NCBI GenBank assembly: GCA_964019695.1
Contig: OZ026531.1
Location: forward strand, 4,349,701-4,413,700
Direction: 5' to 3'
DNA: 64,000 nt
Source of the DNA: Loripinus fragilis
Lineage: Eukaryota; Mollusca; Bivalvia; Lucinida; Lucinidae
Positions 32,026 to 47,384 of the stretch are shown here, in pieces. Below the pieces are notes generated by a model. That model was not told the DNA's origin and did not search any database. It saw only the letters and a list, made by a program, of their open reading frames with translations. How positions within the stretch are numbered: the first letter of the stretch is position 1; each line of letters starts with the position of its first letter. Made by a program: the position numbers and the translations under genes.

Positions 32026-32437
32026 CCACTGTCTGATAGAGTGTCTCCTGCTTCATTGTCTGATAGAGAGACTCCTGCATCCCCTGTCTGATAGAGTGTC
32101 TCCTGCATCTGCTGGCTGATAGAGTGTCTCCTGCATCCGCTGTCTGATAGAGTGTCTCCTTCATCCGCTGTATGATAGAGAGACTCCTGCATCCGCTGTC
32201 TGATAGAGTGACTCCTGCATCCGCTGTCTGATAGAGAGACGTCTGCATCCGCTGTCTGATAGAGTGTCTCCTGCATCCGCTGTCTGATAGAGAGACTTCT
32301 GCAACCGCTGTCTGATAGAGTGTCTCCTGCATCCGCTGTCTGATAGAGAGACTTCTGCTTCCGCTTTTTGATAGAGTGTCTCATGCATCTGCTGTTTGAT
32401 AGGGAAACTCCTGCATCCGCTGTCTGATAGAGGATGC
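32026..32437 (-). repeat. Reverse-orientation satellite block 1
   Basis: The monomers read in reverse (GTCTGATAGAG...CTCCTGCATCCG) for about 410 bp. At the right junction, TCCTGCATCC (32409-32418) faces GGATGCAGGA (32432-32441), a short hairpin at the switch point. Confidence 0.85.
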
Positions 32438-34970
32438 AGGAGACACTCTTACAGATAGCGGATGCAGAAGTCTCTCTATCAGACAGCGGATGCAGGAGAC
32501 ACTCTATCAAACAGCGGATGCAGAAGTGTCTCTATCATACAGCTGATGAAGAAGACACTCTATCAGACAGCGGATGCAGAAGACACTCTATCAGACAGTG
32601 GATGCAGGAGACACTCTATCAGCGAGCGGATGCAGGAGTCTCTCTATCAGACAGCGGACGCAGGAGACACACTATCAGACAGCGGATGCAGAAGTCTCTC
32701 TATCAGACAGTCGATGCAGTAGACACTCTATCAAACAGCGGATGCAGAAGTCTCTCTATCATACAGCAGATGTAGGAGACTCTATAAGGCAGTGGATGCA
32801 GAAGTCTCTTTATCAGACAGCAGATGCAGGAGACACTCTATAAGACAGAGGATGCAGGAGACACTCTATCAGCGAGCCGATGCAGAAGTCTCTCTATCAG
32901 ACAGTGGATGCAGGAGACACTCTATCAGAGAGCCGATGTAGAAGTCTCTCTATCAGACAGGGGATGCAGGAGACACTCGATCAGACAGCAAATGCAGGAG
33001 TCTCTCTATTATACAGCGGATGCAGAAGTCTCTCTTTCAGACAGCGGATGCAGGAGTCTGTCTATCAGACAGCGGATGCAGGAGACCCCTTATCAGACAG
33101 CGGATGCAGAAGTCTCTCTATCAAACTGCGGATGCAGGAGACACTCTATCAGACAGTGGATGCAGAAGTCTCTTTATCAGACCTCAAATGCAGGAGACAC
33201 TCTATCAGACATCGTTTGCAGGAGACACTTTATCAGCCAGCGGATGCAGGACTCTCTCTATCAGAAAGCAGATGCAGGAGACACTCTATCCAACAGGGGA
33301 TGCAGGAGTCTCTCTATCAGACAATGGATGCAGGAGACACTCTATCAGACAGCAGATGCAGGAGTCTCTCTATCAGACAGCGGATGCAGAGGTCTCTCTT
33401 TCAGACAGCGAATGCAGGAGACGCTCTACCAGACAGCGGATAAAGGAGAAACTCTAGCAGCCAGCGGTTGCACGAGTCTCTCTTTAAGACAGCTGATGCA
33501 GGAGCCACTCTATCAGACAGCGGATGCAGAAGTCTCTCTTTCAGACAGCGGATGCAGGAGACACTCTATCACACAGCGGATGCAGAAGACACTCTATCAG
33601 CGAGCGGATGCAGGAGTCTCTCTATCAGACAGCGGAAGCAGGAGACACTCTATCAGACAGCGGATGCAGGAGTCTCTCTATCAGACAGCAGATGCAGGAG
33701 ACACTCTATCAGACAGTGGATGCAGAAGTCTCTCTATCAGACAGCGGATGCAGGAGACACTCTATCAAAAGCAGATGCAGAAGTCTCTCTATCAGACAGC
33801 GGATGCAGGAGACGCTCTATCAAACAGCGGATGCAGAAGTCTCCCTATCATACAGCGGATGTAGGAGACTCTATCAGACAGTGGATGCAGAAGTGTCTCT
33901 ATCAGACACCGGATGCAGGAGACACTCTATCAGACAGCGGATGCAGGAGACACTCTATCAGCGAGCATATGCAGGAGTCTCTCTATCAGACAGGGGGCGC
34001 AGGACACACTCTATCAGACAGCGGATGTAGAAGTCTCTCTATCAGACAGCACATGCAGGAGACACTCTATCAGATAGCGGATGCAGGAGTCTCTCTATCA
34101 GACAGCGGATGCAGAAGTCTCTCTTTCAAAGAGCAGATGCAGGAGTCTCTTTTTCAGACAGCGGATGCAGGAGACACCTTATCAAACAGCGGATTCAGAA
34201 GTCTCTCTATCAGACAGCGGATGCAGGAGACACTCTATCAGACAGCGGATGCAGAAGTCTCTTTATCAGACATCGGGTGCAGGAGACACTCTATCAGACA
34301 GCGGATGCAGGAGACACTCTATCAGCCAGCGGATGTAGGAGACTCTATCAGACAGGGGATGCAGGAGTCTCTCTATCAGACAGTGGATGCAGGAGACACT
34401 CTATCAGACAGCGGATGCAGAAGTCTCTCTATCAGACATCGGGTGCAGGAGACACTCTATCAGACAGCGGATGCAGGAGACACTCTATCAGCCAGCGGAT
34501 GTAGGAGACTCTATCAGACAGTGGATGCAGAGACCTCTCTATCAGACAGCGGATGCAGGAGACACTCTATCAGACAGCGGATGCAGGAGACACATTATAA
34601 GCCAGCGGATGTAGGAGACTCTATCAGCGAGCAGATGCAGGAGTCTCTCTATCAGACAGCGTATGCAGGAGACACTCTATAAGACAGCGGGTGCAGAAGT
34701 CTCTCTATCAGACATTGGATGCAGGAGATACTCTATCAGACAGCGGATGTAGAAGTCTCTCTATCAGACAGCGGATGCAGGAAACACTCTATCATACAGC
34801 GGATGCAGAAATCTCTCTATCAGACAGCGGATGCAGAAGTCCCAGAGACACTCTATCAGCCAGCGGATGCAGGAGTCCCTCTATAAGACAGCGGATGCAG
34901 GAGACACTCTATCAGACAGCGTATGCAGAAGTCTCTCTATCAGACAGCGGCTACAGAAGTTACTCTACCG

Positions 34971-35458
34971 CTGTCTGATAGAGTATCTCCTGCTACATTG
35001 TCTGATAGAGAGACTCCTGCATCCCCTGTCTGATAGAGTGTCTCCTGCATCCGCTGGCTGATAGAGTGTCTCCTGCATCCGCTGTCTGATAGAGTGTCTC
35101 CTTCATCCGCTGTATGATAGAGAGACTCCTGCATCCGCTGTCTGATAGAGTGACTCCTACATCCGCTGTCTGATAGAGAGACTTCTGCATCCGCTGTCTG
35201 ATAGAGTGTCTCCTGCATCCGCTGTCTGATAGAGAGACTTCTGCATCCGCTGTCTGATAGAGTGTCACCTGCATCCGCTGTCTGATAGAGAGACTCCTGC
35301 ATCCGCTCGCTGATAGAGTGTCTCCTGCATCCGCTGTCTGATAGAGTTTCTCCTGCATTTGCTGTTTGATAGAGAGACTTCTGCTTCTGCTTTTTGATAG
35401 AGTGTCTCCTGCATCCGCTGTTTGATAGAGAAACTCCTGCATCCGCTGTCTGATAGAG
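34971..35458 (-). repeat. Reverse-orientation satellite block 2
   Basis: About 490 bp of reversed monomers. Its flanks match those of block 1: the forward array after 35458 is nearly the same as after 32434, a ~3,025-bp higher-order duplication. Confidence 0.85.
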
Positions 35459-38400
35459 GATGCAGGAGACACTCTAACAGATAGCGGATGCAGAAGTCTC
35501 TCTATCAGACAGCGGATGCAGGAGACACTCTATCAAACAGCGGATGCAGAAGTGTCTCTATCATACAGCTAATGCAGAAGACACTCTATCAGACAGCGGA
35601 TGCAGAAGACACTCTATCAGACAGCGGATGCAGGAGACACTCTATCAGCGAGCGGATGCAGGAGTCTCTCTATCAGACAGCGGTCGCAGGAGACACACTA
35701 TCAGACAGCGGATGCAGAAGTCTCTCTATCAGACAGTCGATGCAGGAGACACTCTATCAAACAGCGGATGCAGAAGTCTCTCTATCATACAGCAGATGTA
35801 GGAGACTCTATAAGGCAGTGGATGCAGAAGTCTCTTTATCAGACAGCAGATGCAGGAGACACTCTATAAGACAGCGGATGCAGGAGACACTCTATCAGCG
35901 AGCGGATGCAGAAGTCTCTGTATCAGACAGCGGATGCAGGAGACATTCTATCAGAGAGCGGATGTAGAAGTCTCTCTATCAGACAGCGGATGCAGGAGAC
36001 ACTCTATCAGAGAGCCGATGTAGAAGTCTCTCTATCAGACAGGGGATGCAGGAGACACACGATCAGACAGCAAATGCAGGAGTCTCTCTATTATACAGCG
36101 GATGCAGAAGTCTCTCTTTCAGACAGCGGATGCAGGAGTTTCTCTATCAGACAGCGGATGCAGGAGACACTCCATTAGACAGCTGATGCAGAAGTCTCTC
36201 TATTAGACAGCGGATGCAGGAGTCTCTCTATCAGACAGCGGATGCAGGAGTCTCTCTATCAGACAGCAAATGCAGGAGACACTCTATCAGCGAGCGGAAG
36301 CAGAAGTCTCTCTATTAGACAGCGGATGCAGGAGACACTCTATCAGAGAGCGGATGTAGAAGTCTCTCTATCAGACGGGATACAGGAGACACTTGATCAG
36401 ACAGCAAATGCAGGAGTCTCTCTATTATACAGCGGATGCAGAAGTCTCTTTCAGACAGCGGATGCAGGAGTCTCTCTATCAGACAGCGGATGCAGGAGAC
36501 ACTCCATTAGACAGCTGATGCAGAAGTCTCTCTATCAGACAGCGGATGCAGAAGTCTCTCTATCAAACAGCGGATGCAGAAGACACTCTATCAGACAGCG
36601 GATGCAGAAGTCTCTTTATCAGACCTCAAATGCAGGAGACACTCTATCAGACATCGTATGCAGGAGACACTTTATCAGCCAGCGGATGCAGGTCTCTCTC
36701 TATCAGAAAGCAGATGCAGGAGACACTCTATCCAACAGGGGATGCAGGAGTCTCTCTATCAGACAATGGATGCAGGAGACGCTCTATCAGACAGCGGATG
36801 CAGGAGTCTCTCTATCAGACAGCGGATGCAGAGGTCTCTCTTTCAGACAGCAAATGCAGGAGACGCTCTACCAGACAAGCGGATAAAGGAGAAACTCTAG
36901 CAGCCAGCGGTTGCACGAGTCTCTCTTTAAGACAGCGGATGCAGGAGCCACTCTATCAGACAGCGGATGCAGAAGTCTCTCTATCAGACAGTGGATGCAG
37001 AAGTCTCTCTTTCAGACAGCGAATGCAGGATACGCTCTATCAAATAGCGGATGCAGGAAACACTCTGTCAGCCAGCGGATGCAGGAGTCTCTCTATCATA
37101 CAGCGGATGCAGAAGACACTCTATCAGACAGCGGATGCAGGAGACACTCTATCAGACAGCGGATACAGGAGTCTCTCTATCAGACAGCGGATGCAGGAGA
37201 CACTCCATTAGACAGCTGATGCAGAAGTCTCTCTATCAGACAGCGGATGCAGGAGTCTCTCTATCAGACAGCGGATGCAGGAGTCTCTCTATCAGACAGC
37301 AAATGCAGGAGAAACTCTTTCAGACAGCGGATGCAGGAGACACTCTATCTGCCAGCGGATGCAGAAGTCTCTCTATCAGACAGCGGGTGTAGGAGACACT
37401 TTATCAGACAGGGGATGCAGGAGTCTGTTTATCAGACAGTGGATGCAGCAGACACTCTATCAGACAACGGATGCAGGACAGGAGTCTCTCTATTATACAG
37501 CGGATGCGAAGACACTCTATCAGACAACGGATGCAGGAGTCTCTCCATCAGAAAGCGGATGCAGAAGTCTCTCTATCAGACAGCTGATGCAGAAGTCTCT
37601 CTATCAGACAGCGGATACAGGAGACACTCTATCAGACAGGGGATGCAGGAGTCCCTCTATCAGACAGCGGATGCAGAAGTCTATCAGACAGCAGATGCAG
37701 GAGACACACAATCAGACATCGGAAGCATGAGACTTTCTATCAGACAGCGGATGCAGGATACACTCTATCAGCAAGCGGATGCAGGAGTCTCTCTATCAGA
37801 CAGCTGATGCAGAAGTCTCTCTATCAGACAGCGGATACAGGAGACACTCTATCAGACAGGGGATGCAGGAGTCTCTCTATCAGACAGCGGATGCAGAAGT
37901 CTATCAGAGAGCAGATGCAGGAGACACACAATCAGACATCGGAAGCATGAGACTTTCTATCAGACAGCGGATGCAGGATACACTCTATCAGCAAGTGGAT
38001 GCAGGAGTCTCTCTATCAGACATTGGATGCAGGACACACTCTATCAGACAGCGGATGCAGGAGACACTCTATCAGACAGCGGATGCAGAAGTCTCTCTTT
38101 CAGACAGCGGATGCAGGAAACACTCTATCAGCGAGTGGATGCAGGAGACACTCTATCAGCGAGCGGATGCAGGAGTCTCTCTATCAGACAGCGGACGCAG
38201 GAGACACTCTATCAGACAGCGGATGCAGGAGTCTCTCTATCAGACAGCGGATGCAGGAGACACTCTATCAGACAGCGGATGCAGAAGTCTCTCTATCAGA
38301 CAGCGGATGCAGGAGACACTCTATCAGACAGCAGATGCAGAAGTCTCTCTATCAGACAGCGGATGCAGGAGACGCTCTATCAAACAGCGGATGCAGAAGT

Positions 38401-40865
38401 CTCCCTATCATACAGCGGATGTAGGAGACTCTATCAGACAGTGGATGCAGAAGTGTCTCTATCAGACACCGGATGCAGGAGACACTCTATCAGACAGCTG
38501 ATGCAGGAGACACTCTATCAGCGAGCAGATGCAGGAGTCTCTCTATCAGACAGGGGGCGCAGGAGACACTCTATCAGACAGTGGATGCAGGAGACACTCT
38601 ATCAAATAGCGGATGCAGGAAACACTCTGTCAGCCAGCGGATGCAGGAGTCTCTCTATCATACAGCGGATGCAGAAGACACTCTATCAGACAGCGGATGC
38701 AGGAGACACTCTATCAGACAGCGGATACAGGAGTCTCTCTATCAGACAGCCGATGCAGGAGACACTCCATTAGACAGCTGATGCAGAAGTCTCTCTATCA
38801 GAGAGCGGATGCAGGAGTCTCTCTATCAGACAGCCGATGCAGGAGTCTCTCTATCAGACAGCAAATGCAGGAGAAACTCTTTCAGACAGCGGATGCAGGA
38901 GACACTCTATCAGCCAGCGGATGCAGAAGTCTCTCTATCAGACAGCGGGTGCAGGAGACACTTTATCAGACAGGGGATGCAGGAGTCTGTTTATCAGACA
39001 GTGGATGCAGCAGACACTCTATCAGACAGCGGATGCAGGACAGGAGTCTCTCTATTATACAGCCAATGCAAAGACACTCTATCAGACAACGGATGCAGGA
39101 GTCTCTCCATCAGAAAGCGGATGCAGAAGTCTCTCTATCAGACAGCGGATGCAGAAGTCTCTCTATCAGACAGCGGATACAGGAGACACTCTATCAGACA
39201 GGGGATGCAGGAGTCTCTCTATCAGACAGCGGATGCAGAAGTCTATCAGACAGCAGATGCAGGAGACACACAATCAGACATCGGAAGCATGAGACTTTCT
39301 ATCAGACAGCGGATGCAGGATACACTCTATCAGCAAGCGGATGCAGGAGTCTCTCTATCAGACATGGGATGCAGGACACACTCTATCAGACAGCGGATGC
39401 AAGAGTCTCTCTGTCAGACAGAAAATGCAGGAGACGCTCTATCAGACAGCGGTTGCAGGAGAAACTCTATCAGACAACGGACGCAGAAGTCTCCCTATCA
39501 GATAGCGGATGCAAGAGGCCCTCTATCAGACAGCGGATGCAGGAGTCTCTCTATCAGACAGCCGATGCAGGAGACACTCAATTAGACAGCGGATGCAGAA
39601 GTCTATCTTTCAGACAGCGGCTGCAGAAGGCGCTCTATCAGACAGCAGATGCAGGAGTCTCTCTATCAGACAGCGGATGCAGGAGTCTCTCTATCAGACA
39701 GCGGATACAAGAGACACTCCATCAGACAGCAGATGCAGAAGTCTCTCTATCAGACAGCGGATGCATGAGACAATCTATCAGACAGCGGATGCAGGAGACA
39801 CTCTATCAGACAGGGGATGCAGGAGTCTCTCTTTAAGACAGCGGATGCAGGAGACACTCTATCAGACAGCGGATGCAGAAGTCTCCATATCAGACAGGGG
39901 ATGCAGGAGACGCTCTATCAGTCAGCTGACGCAGGAGTCTCTCTATCAGACAGCGAATGCAGGACACCTCTCCCAGCCAGCGGATGCAGGAGTCTCTCTA
40001 TAAGACAGCAGATGCAGGAGTCTCTCTATCAGACAGCGGATGCAGGAGACCCTCAATTAGACAGCGGATGCAGAAGTCTATCTTTCAGACAGCGGCTGCA
40101 GAAGGCGGTCTATCAGACAGCAGATGCAGGAGTCTCTCTATCAGACAGCGGATGCAGGAGTCTCTCTATCAGACAGCGGATACAGGAGACACTCCATCAG
40201 ACAGCAGATGCAGAAGTCTCTCTATCAGACAGGGGATGCAGGAGACGCTCTATCAGTCAGCTGACGCAGGAGTCTCTCTATCAGACAGCGAATGCAGGAC
40301 ACCTCTCCCAGCCAGCAGATGCAGGAGTCTCTCTATAAGACAGCAGATGCAGGAGTCTCTCTATCAGACAGCGGATGCAGGAGACACTCAATTAGACAGC
40401 GGATGCAGAAGTCTATCTTTCAGACAGCGGCTGCAGAAGGCGGTCTATCAGACAGCAGATGCAGGAGTCTCTCTATCAGACAGCGGATGCAGGAGTCTCT
40501 CTATCAGACAGCGGATACAGGAGACACTCCATCAGACAGCAGATGCAGAAGTCTCTCTATCAGACAGCGGATGCATGAGACACTCTATCAGACAGCGGAT
40601 GCAGGAGACACTCTATCAGACAGGGGATGCAGGAGTCTCTCTTTAAGACAGCGGATGCAGGAGACACTCTATCAGACAGCGGACGCAGAAGTGTCCCTAT
40701 CAGACAGGGGATGCAGGAGACGCTTTATCAGTCAGCTGACGCAGGAGTCTCTCTATCAGACAGCGAATGCAGGACACCTCTCCCAGCCAGCGGATGCAGG
40801 AGTCTCTCTATAAGACAGCAGATGCAGGAGTCTCTCTATCAGACAGTGGATGCAGAAGTATCTCT

Positions 40866-41168
40866 TTCTAATAGAGAGACTCCTGCATTCGCTGTCTGAT
40901 AGAGAGACTTCTGCATCCGCTGGCTGAAATAGAGACTCCTGCATCCGCTGTCGGATAGAGAGACTCCTGCATCCGCAAGCTGATGGAGTGTCTCCTGCAT
41001 CCGCTGTCTGATAGAGTGTCTCCTGCATCCGCTGTCGTATAGAGAGATCTGCATCAGCTGTCTGAAAGAGAGACTTCTGCATCCACTGTCTAATAGAGTG
41101 TCTCCTGCATCCGATGTCTGACAGAGAGACTTCTGTATCCGCTGTCTGATAGAGTGTCTCCTGCTTCC
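40866..41168 (-). repeat. Reverse-orientation satellite block 3
   Basis: About 300 bp of reversed monomers, followed by the forward run that leads into the 41.7-kb spacer. It is paralogous to block 6 at 62336-62640. Confidence 0.85.
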
Positions 41169-41720
41169 TCTATTAGACAGCGGATGCAGGATTCTCTCTA
41201 TCAATCAGCGGATGCAGGAGACACTCTTTCAGACAGCGGATGCAGGAGACACTCTATCAGACAGCGGATGCAGGAGTCTCTCTATCAGGCAGCGGATGCG
41301 GGAGATAATCTTTTAGACAGCGGATGCAGGAATCTATCAGACAGCGGATGCAGGAGACACTCTATTAGACAGGAGCTGCACGAGTCTTTTTATCAGACAG
41401 CGGATGCAGGAGACTCTCTATCAGACAGCTGATGCAGGACGCATTTTATCGGGAGTCTTGTGCAGGAGTTTCTCTCTGAGACATCGGATGCAGTAGACAC
41501 TCTATCACATTGGAGATGCAGGAGTCTCTCTATTAGACATCAGATGCAGGATTCTCTCATAGACAGCGGATGCAGGAGTCACTATACCAGACAGCGACTG
41601 CATGAGACACTTTATCAGACTATAGATTCAGTACTCTCTATACAATACAGCGGATGCTAGACTCTCTCTAGCAGAAAGCGGATGCATAATTCTCTGCTTG
41701 TATATCAGACAGCAGATGCA

Positions 41721-41922
41721 ATAAAAAAAATATTGGGTGCAAGTTTCTCGCTTTTGAATAACTTATTTACCCTGAAGTATACAGAGCTGACTTGTATACT
41801 CTATCTAGAGCTTGAAAGCATCCATTGAGGGTCAGGGACTTGGCTCTAAATGGGGTGGCTTAAAGACATTTTGTGCATTAAAAATCAGACCGGGTATGCA
41901 GGTATCTAACTACCAGATATGG
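41721..41922 (+). repeat. Non-satellite spacer 1 with 74-bp module (41774-41847)
   Basis: A ~200-bp interruption of the satellite starts with an A-rich tract, then GGGTGCAAGTTTCTCGC. The 74-bp module (GAAGTATACAGAGCTGACTT to TTGGCTCT) follows, then GGGGTGGCTTAAAGAC and a return to monomers at CCAGATATGGAATGCAGG. Decayed monomers on both sides suggest it marks an array boundary. Confidence 0.8.
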
Positions 41923-44900
41923 AATGCAGGAGACACTCTATCAAACAGCGAGTTCAGGACTTTATCAGACAGCATATGCAAGAGACACTCTATTAGACAG
42001 ACGATGCAAGAGTCTCTCTATCAGACATGTATGCAAAAGTGTCTCTATCATACAGCGGATGCAGGAGACACTCTATCAGCGAGCGGATGCAGGAGACTCT
42101 CTATCAGACAGCGGACGCAGGAGACACTCTATCAGACAGCGGATGCAGGAGTCTCTCTATCAGACAGCGGATGCAGGAGACACTCTATCAGACAGCGGAT
42201 GCAGAAGTCTCTCTATCAGACAGCGGATGCAGGAGACACTCTATCAGACAGCAGATGCAGAAGTCTCTCTATCAGACAGCGGATGCAGGAGACGCTCTAT
42301 CAAACAGCGGATGCAGAAGTCTCCCTATCATACAGCGGATGTAGGAGACTCTATCAGACAGTGGATGCAGAAGTGTCTCTATCAGACACCGGATGCAGGA
42401 GACACTCTATCAGACAGCTGATGCAGGAGACACTCTATCAGCGAGCAGATGCAGGAGTCTCTCTATCAGGCAGGGGGGCGCAGGAGACACTCTATCAGAC
42501 AGTGGATGCAGGAGACACTCTATCAGTCAGCGGATGTAGAAGTCTCTCTATCAGACAGCGGATGCAGGAGACACTCTATCAGATAGCGGATGCAGGAGTC
42601 TCTCTATCAGACAGCCGATGCAGAAGTCTCTCTTTCAGAGAGCGGATGCAGGAGTCTCTCTATCAAACAGCGTATTCAGAAGTCTCTCTATCAGACAGCG
42701 AATGCAGGAGACACTCTATCAGACAGCGGATGCAAAAGTCTCTTTATCAGACAGCAAATGCAGGAGACACTCTATCAGACAGCGGATGCAGGAGACACTC
42801 TATCAGCCAACAGATGCAGGACTCTATCAGACAGCGGATGCAGGAGACACTCTATTAGACAGGGGATGCAGAAGTCTCTCTATCAGACATCAGGTGCAGG
42901 AGACACTCTATCAGCCAGCGGATGTAGGAGACTCTATCAGACAGTGGATGCAGAAGTCTCTCTATCAGACAGCGGATGCAGAAGACACACTATCAGACAG
43001 CAGATGAAGGAGACACTCTATCAGCCAGCGGATGTAGGAGACTCTATCAGCGAGCGGATGCATGAATCTCTCTATCAGACAGCGGACGCAGGAGACACTC
43101 TATAAGACAGCAGGTGCAGAAGTCTCTCTATCAGAAAGCGGATGCAGGAGATACTCTATCAGACAGCGGAGGTAGAAGTCTCTCTATCAGACATCAGGTG
43201 CAGGAGACACTCTATCAGACAGCGGATGCAGGAGACACTCTACCAGCCAACGGATGCAGGGGTCTCTCTATCAGACAGCGGATGCAGGAGTCTCTCTATC
43301 AGACAGCGGATGCAGGAGACACATTATCAGACAGCAGATGCAGAAGTCTCTCTTTCAGACAGCGGATGCAGGAGACACTCCATCAGATAGCAGATGCAGA
43401 AGTCCCCTATCAGACAGCGGATGCAGGAGTCTCTCTATCAGACAGCGGATGCAGAAGTCTCTCTATCGGACATCAGGTGCAGGAGACACTCTATCAGACA
43501 GCCGATGCAGGAGACACTCTACCAGCCAACGGATGCAGGGGTCTCTCTATCAGACAGCAGATGCGGGAGACACTCTATCAGACAGCGGATGCAGAAGTCT
43601 CACTATCAGACAACGGATGCAGGAGTCTCTCTATCAAAGAGGATGCAAGAAGTTCTCTTTAAGTTCTCTCTATCGGACATCAGGTGCAGGAGACACTCTA
43701 TCAGACAGCCGATGCAGGAGACACTCTATCAGTCAGCGGATGCAGGAGTCTCTCTATAAGACAGCGGATGCAGGAGACACTCTATCAGACAGCGGATGCA
43801 GAAGTCTCTCTTTCAGACAGCGAATGCAGGAGACGCTCTATCAGACAGCGGATGCAGGAGACACTCTGTCAGCCAGCGGATGCAGTAGTCTCTCTATCAG
43901 ACCGCGGATGCAGGAGACATTCTATCAGACAGGTGATGCAGGGGTCTTTCTATCAGACAGTGGATGCAGCAGACATTCTATCAGACAGCGGATGAAGGTG
44001 TCTCTCTATCTAACAGCGGATGCAGAGGTCTCTCTATCAGACAGCGGATGCAGGAGACACTCTATCAGACAGCAGATGCAGGAGACACTCTATCAGCCAG
44101 AGGATGCAGGAGTCTCTCTATCAGACAGCGGATGCAGGAGACACTCAATCAGACAGCGAATGCAGGAGTCTCTCTATTGTAGAGTGGATGCAGAAGTCTC
44201 TCTATCAGACATCAGGTGCAGGAGACACTCTATCAGCCAGCGGATGCAGGAGTCTCTCTATCAGACAGCGGATGCAGGAGACACTCTATCAGACAGCGAA
44301 TGCAGGAGTCTCTCTATTATAGAGTGGATGCAGAAATCTCTCTATCAGACAGCAGATGCAGAAGACACTCTATCAGACAGCGGTTGTAGAAGTCTCTCTA
44401 TCAGACCGCGGATGCAGGAGACACTCGATCAGACAGCGGATGCAGAAGTCTCTCTATCAGACAGCGGATGCAGGAGACACTCTATCAGACAGCGGATGCA
44501 GGAGACACTCTATCAGCCAGCGGATGCAGGACACTCTCTATCAGACAGCGGATGCAGGAGACACTCTATCAGACAGGGGATGCAGGAGTCTCTCTATCAG
44601 ACAGTGGATGCAGGAGACACTCTATCAGACAGCGGATGCAGAAGTCTCTCTATGAGACATCGGGTGCAGGAGACACTCTATCAGACAGCGGATGCAGGAG
44701 ACACTCTATCAGCCAGTTGATGTAGGAGACTCTATCAGACAGTGGATGCAGAAGTCTCTCTATCGGACAGCGGATGCAGGAAACACTCTATCAGACAGCC
44801 GATGCAGGAAACACTCTATCAGCCAGCGGATGTAAGAGACTCTATCAGCGAGCGGATGCAGGAGACACTCTATCAGACAGCGGACGCAGGAGACACTCTA

Positions 44901-46664
44901 TAAGACAGCGGGTGCAAAAGTCTCTCTATCAGACATAGGATGCAGGAGTGACTCTATCAGACAGCGGATGTAGAAGTCTCTCTATCAGACAGCGGATGCA
45001 GGAAACACTCTATCATACAGCGGATGCAGGAGTCTCTCTATCAGACAGCGGATGCAGAAGTCTCTTTCAGATAGCGGATGCAGGAGTCTCTCTATCAAAC
45101 AGCGGATGCAGGAGACACATTATCAGACAGCGGATGCAGAAGACTCTCTATCAGACAGTGGATGCAGGAGACACTCTATCAGACAGCGGATGCAGGAGTC
45201 TCTCTATCAGACAGCGGATGCAGAAGACACTCTATCAGACAGCGGATGCAGAAGTCTCTCTTTCAGACAGCCAATGCAGGAGACACTCTATCAGACAGCG
45301 GATGCAGGAGACACTCTGTCAGCCAGCGGATGCAGTAGTCTCTCTATCAGACCGCGGATGCAGGAGACATTCTATCAGATAGGTGATGCAGGGGTCTCTC
45401 TATCAGACAGTGGATGCAGCAGACATTCTATCAGACAGCGGACGAAGGAGTCTCTCTATCAGAAAGCGGATGCAGAAGTCTCTCCATCAGAGAGTGGATG
45501 CATAAGACACTCTATCAGACAGCGGATGCAGAACTCTCTCTATCAGACAGCAAATGTAAGAGACACTCTATCAGACAGTGGATGCAGGAGAAACTCTATC
45601 AGCCAGCGGATGCAGGAGTCTCTCTATCAGACAGCGGATGCAGGACACACTCTGTCAGCCAGCGGATGCAGGAGTCTCTCTATAAGACAGGGGATGCAGA
45701 AGACACTATCAGACAGCGGATGCAGAAGTATCTCTAACAGACAGCGGATGCAGGAGACACTCTATCAGACAGCGGATGCAGGAGTCTCTCTATCAGACAG
45801 TGTATGCAGCAGACACTCTATCAGACAGCGGATGCAGGAGTCTCTCTATCAGACAGCGGACGCAGGAGATACTCTATCAGACAGCGGATGCAGGAGACCC
45901 TCTGTCAGCTGGCGGATGCAGTAGTCTCTCTTTCAGACTGCGGATGCAGGAGACATTCTATCAGACAGGTGATGCAGGGGTCTCTCTATCAGACAGTGGA
46001 TGCAGCAGACATTCTATCAGACAGCGGATGAAGGAGTCTCTCTATCAAACAGCGGATGCAGAGGTCTCTCTATCAGACAGCGGATGCAGGAGACACTCTA
46101 TCAGACAGCAGATGCAGGAGACACTCTATCAGCCAGCGGATGCAGGAGTCTCTCTATCAGACAGCGGATGCAGGAGACACTCTATCAGACAGCGAATGCA
46201 GGAGTCTCTCTATTGTAGAGTGGATGCAGAAGTCTCTCTATCAGACATCAGGTGCAGGAGACACTCTATCAGCCAGCGGATGCAGGAGTCTCTCTATCAG
46301 ACAGCGGATGCAGGAGACACTCTATCAGACAGCGAATGCAGGAGTCTCTCTATTATAGAGTGGATGCAGAAATCTCTCTATCAGACAGCCGATGCAGAAG
46401 ACACTCTATCAGACAGCGGTTGCAGAAGTCTCTCTATCAGACCGCGGAAGCAGGAGACACTTGATCAGACAGCGGATGCAGAAGTCTCTCTATCAGACAG
46501 CAGATGCAGGAGACACTCTATCAGACAGCGGATGCAGGAGACACTCTATCAGTCAGCGGATGCAGGACTCTCTCTATCAGACAGCGGATGCAGGAGACAC
46601 TCTATCAGACAGGGGATGCAGGAGTCTCTCTATCAGACAGAGGATGCAGGAGACACTCTATCAC

Positions 46665-46833
46665 TGGCTGATGGAGTGTCTCCTGCATCCGCTGTCTGAT
46701 AGAGAGATCTGCATCAGCTGTCTGAAAGAGAGACTTCTGCATCCACTGTCTAATAGAGTGTCTCCTGCATCCGATGTCTGACAGAGAGACTTCTGTATCC
46801 GCTGTCTGATAGAGTGTCTCCTGCATCCTCTAT
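46665..46833 (-). repeat. Reverse-orientation satellite block 4
   Basis: About 168 bp of reversed monomers. It is a shortened paralogue of block 3, lacking several monomers in the middle and otherwise keeping the same junctions. Confidence 0.85.
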
Positions 46834-47384
46834 TAGACAGCGGATGCAGGATTCTCTCTATCAATCAGCGGATGCAGGAGACACTCTTTCAGACAGCGGA
46901 TGCAGGAGACACTCTATCAGACAGCGGATGCAGGAGTCTCTCTATCAGGCATCGGATGCGGGAGATAATCTTTTCGACAGTGGATGCAGGAATCTCTCTA
47001 TCAGACAGCGGATGCAGGAGACACTCTATTAGACAGGAGCTGCACGAGTCTCTTTATCAGACAGCGGATGCATGAGACTCTCTATCAGACAGCTGATGCA
47101 GGACGCATTTTATCGGGAGTCTTGTGCAGGAGTTTCTCTATGAGACATCGGATGCAGTAGACACTCTATCACATTGGAGATGCAGGAGTCTCTCTATTAG
47201 ACATCAGATGCAGGATTCTCTCATAGACAGCGGATGCAGGAGTCACTATACCAGACAGCGACTGCATGAGACACTTTATCAGACTATAGATTCAGTACTC
47301 TCTATACAATACAGCGGATGCTAGACTCTCTCTAGCAGAAAGCGGATGCATAATTCTCTGCTTGTATATCAGACAGCAGATGCA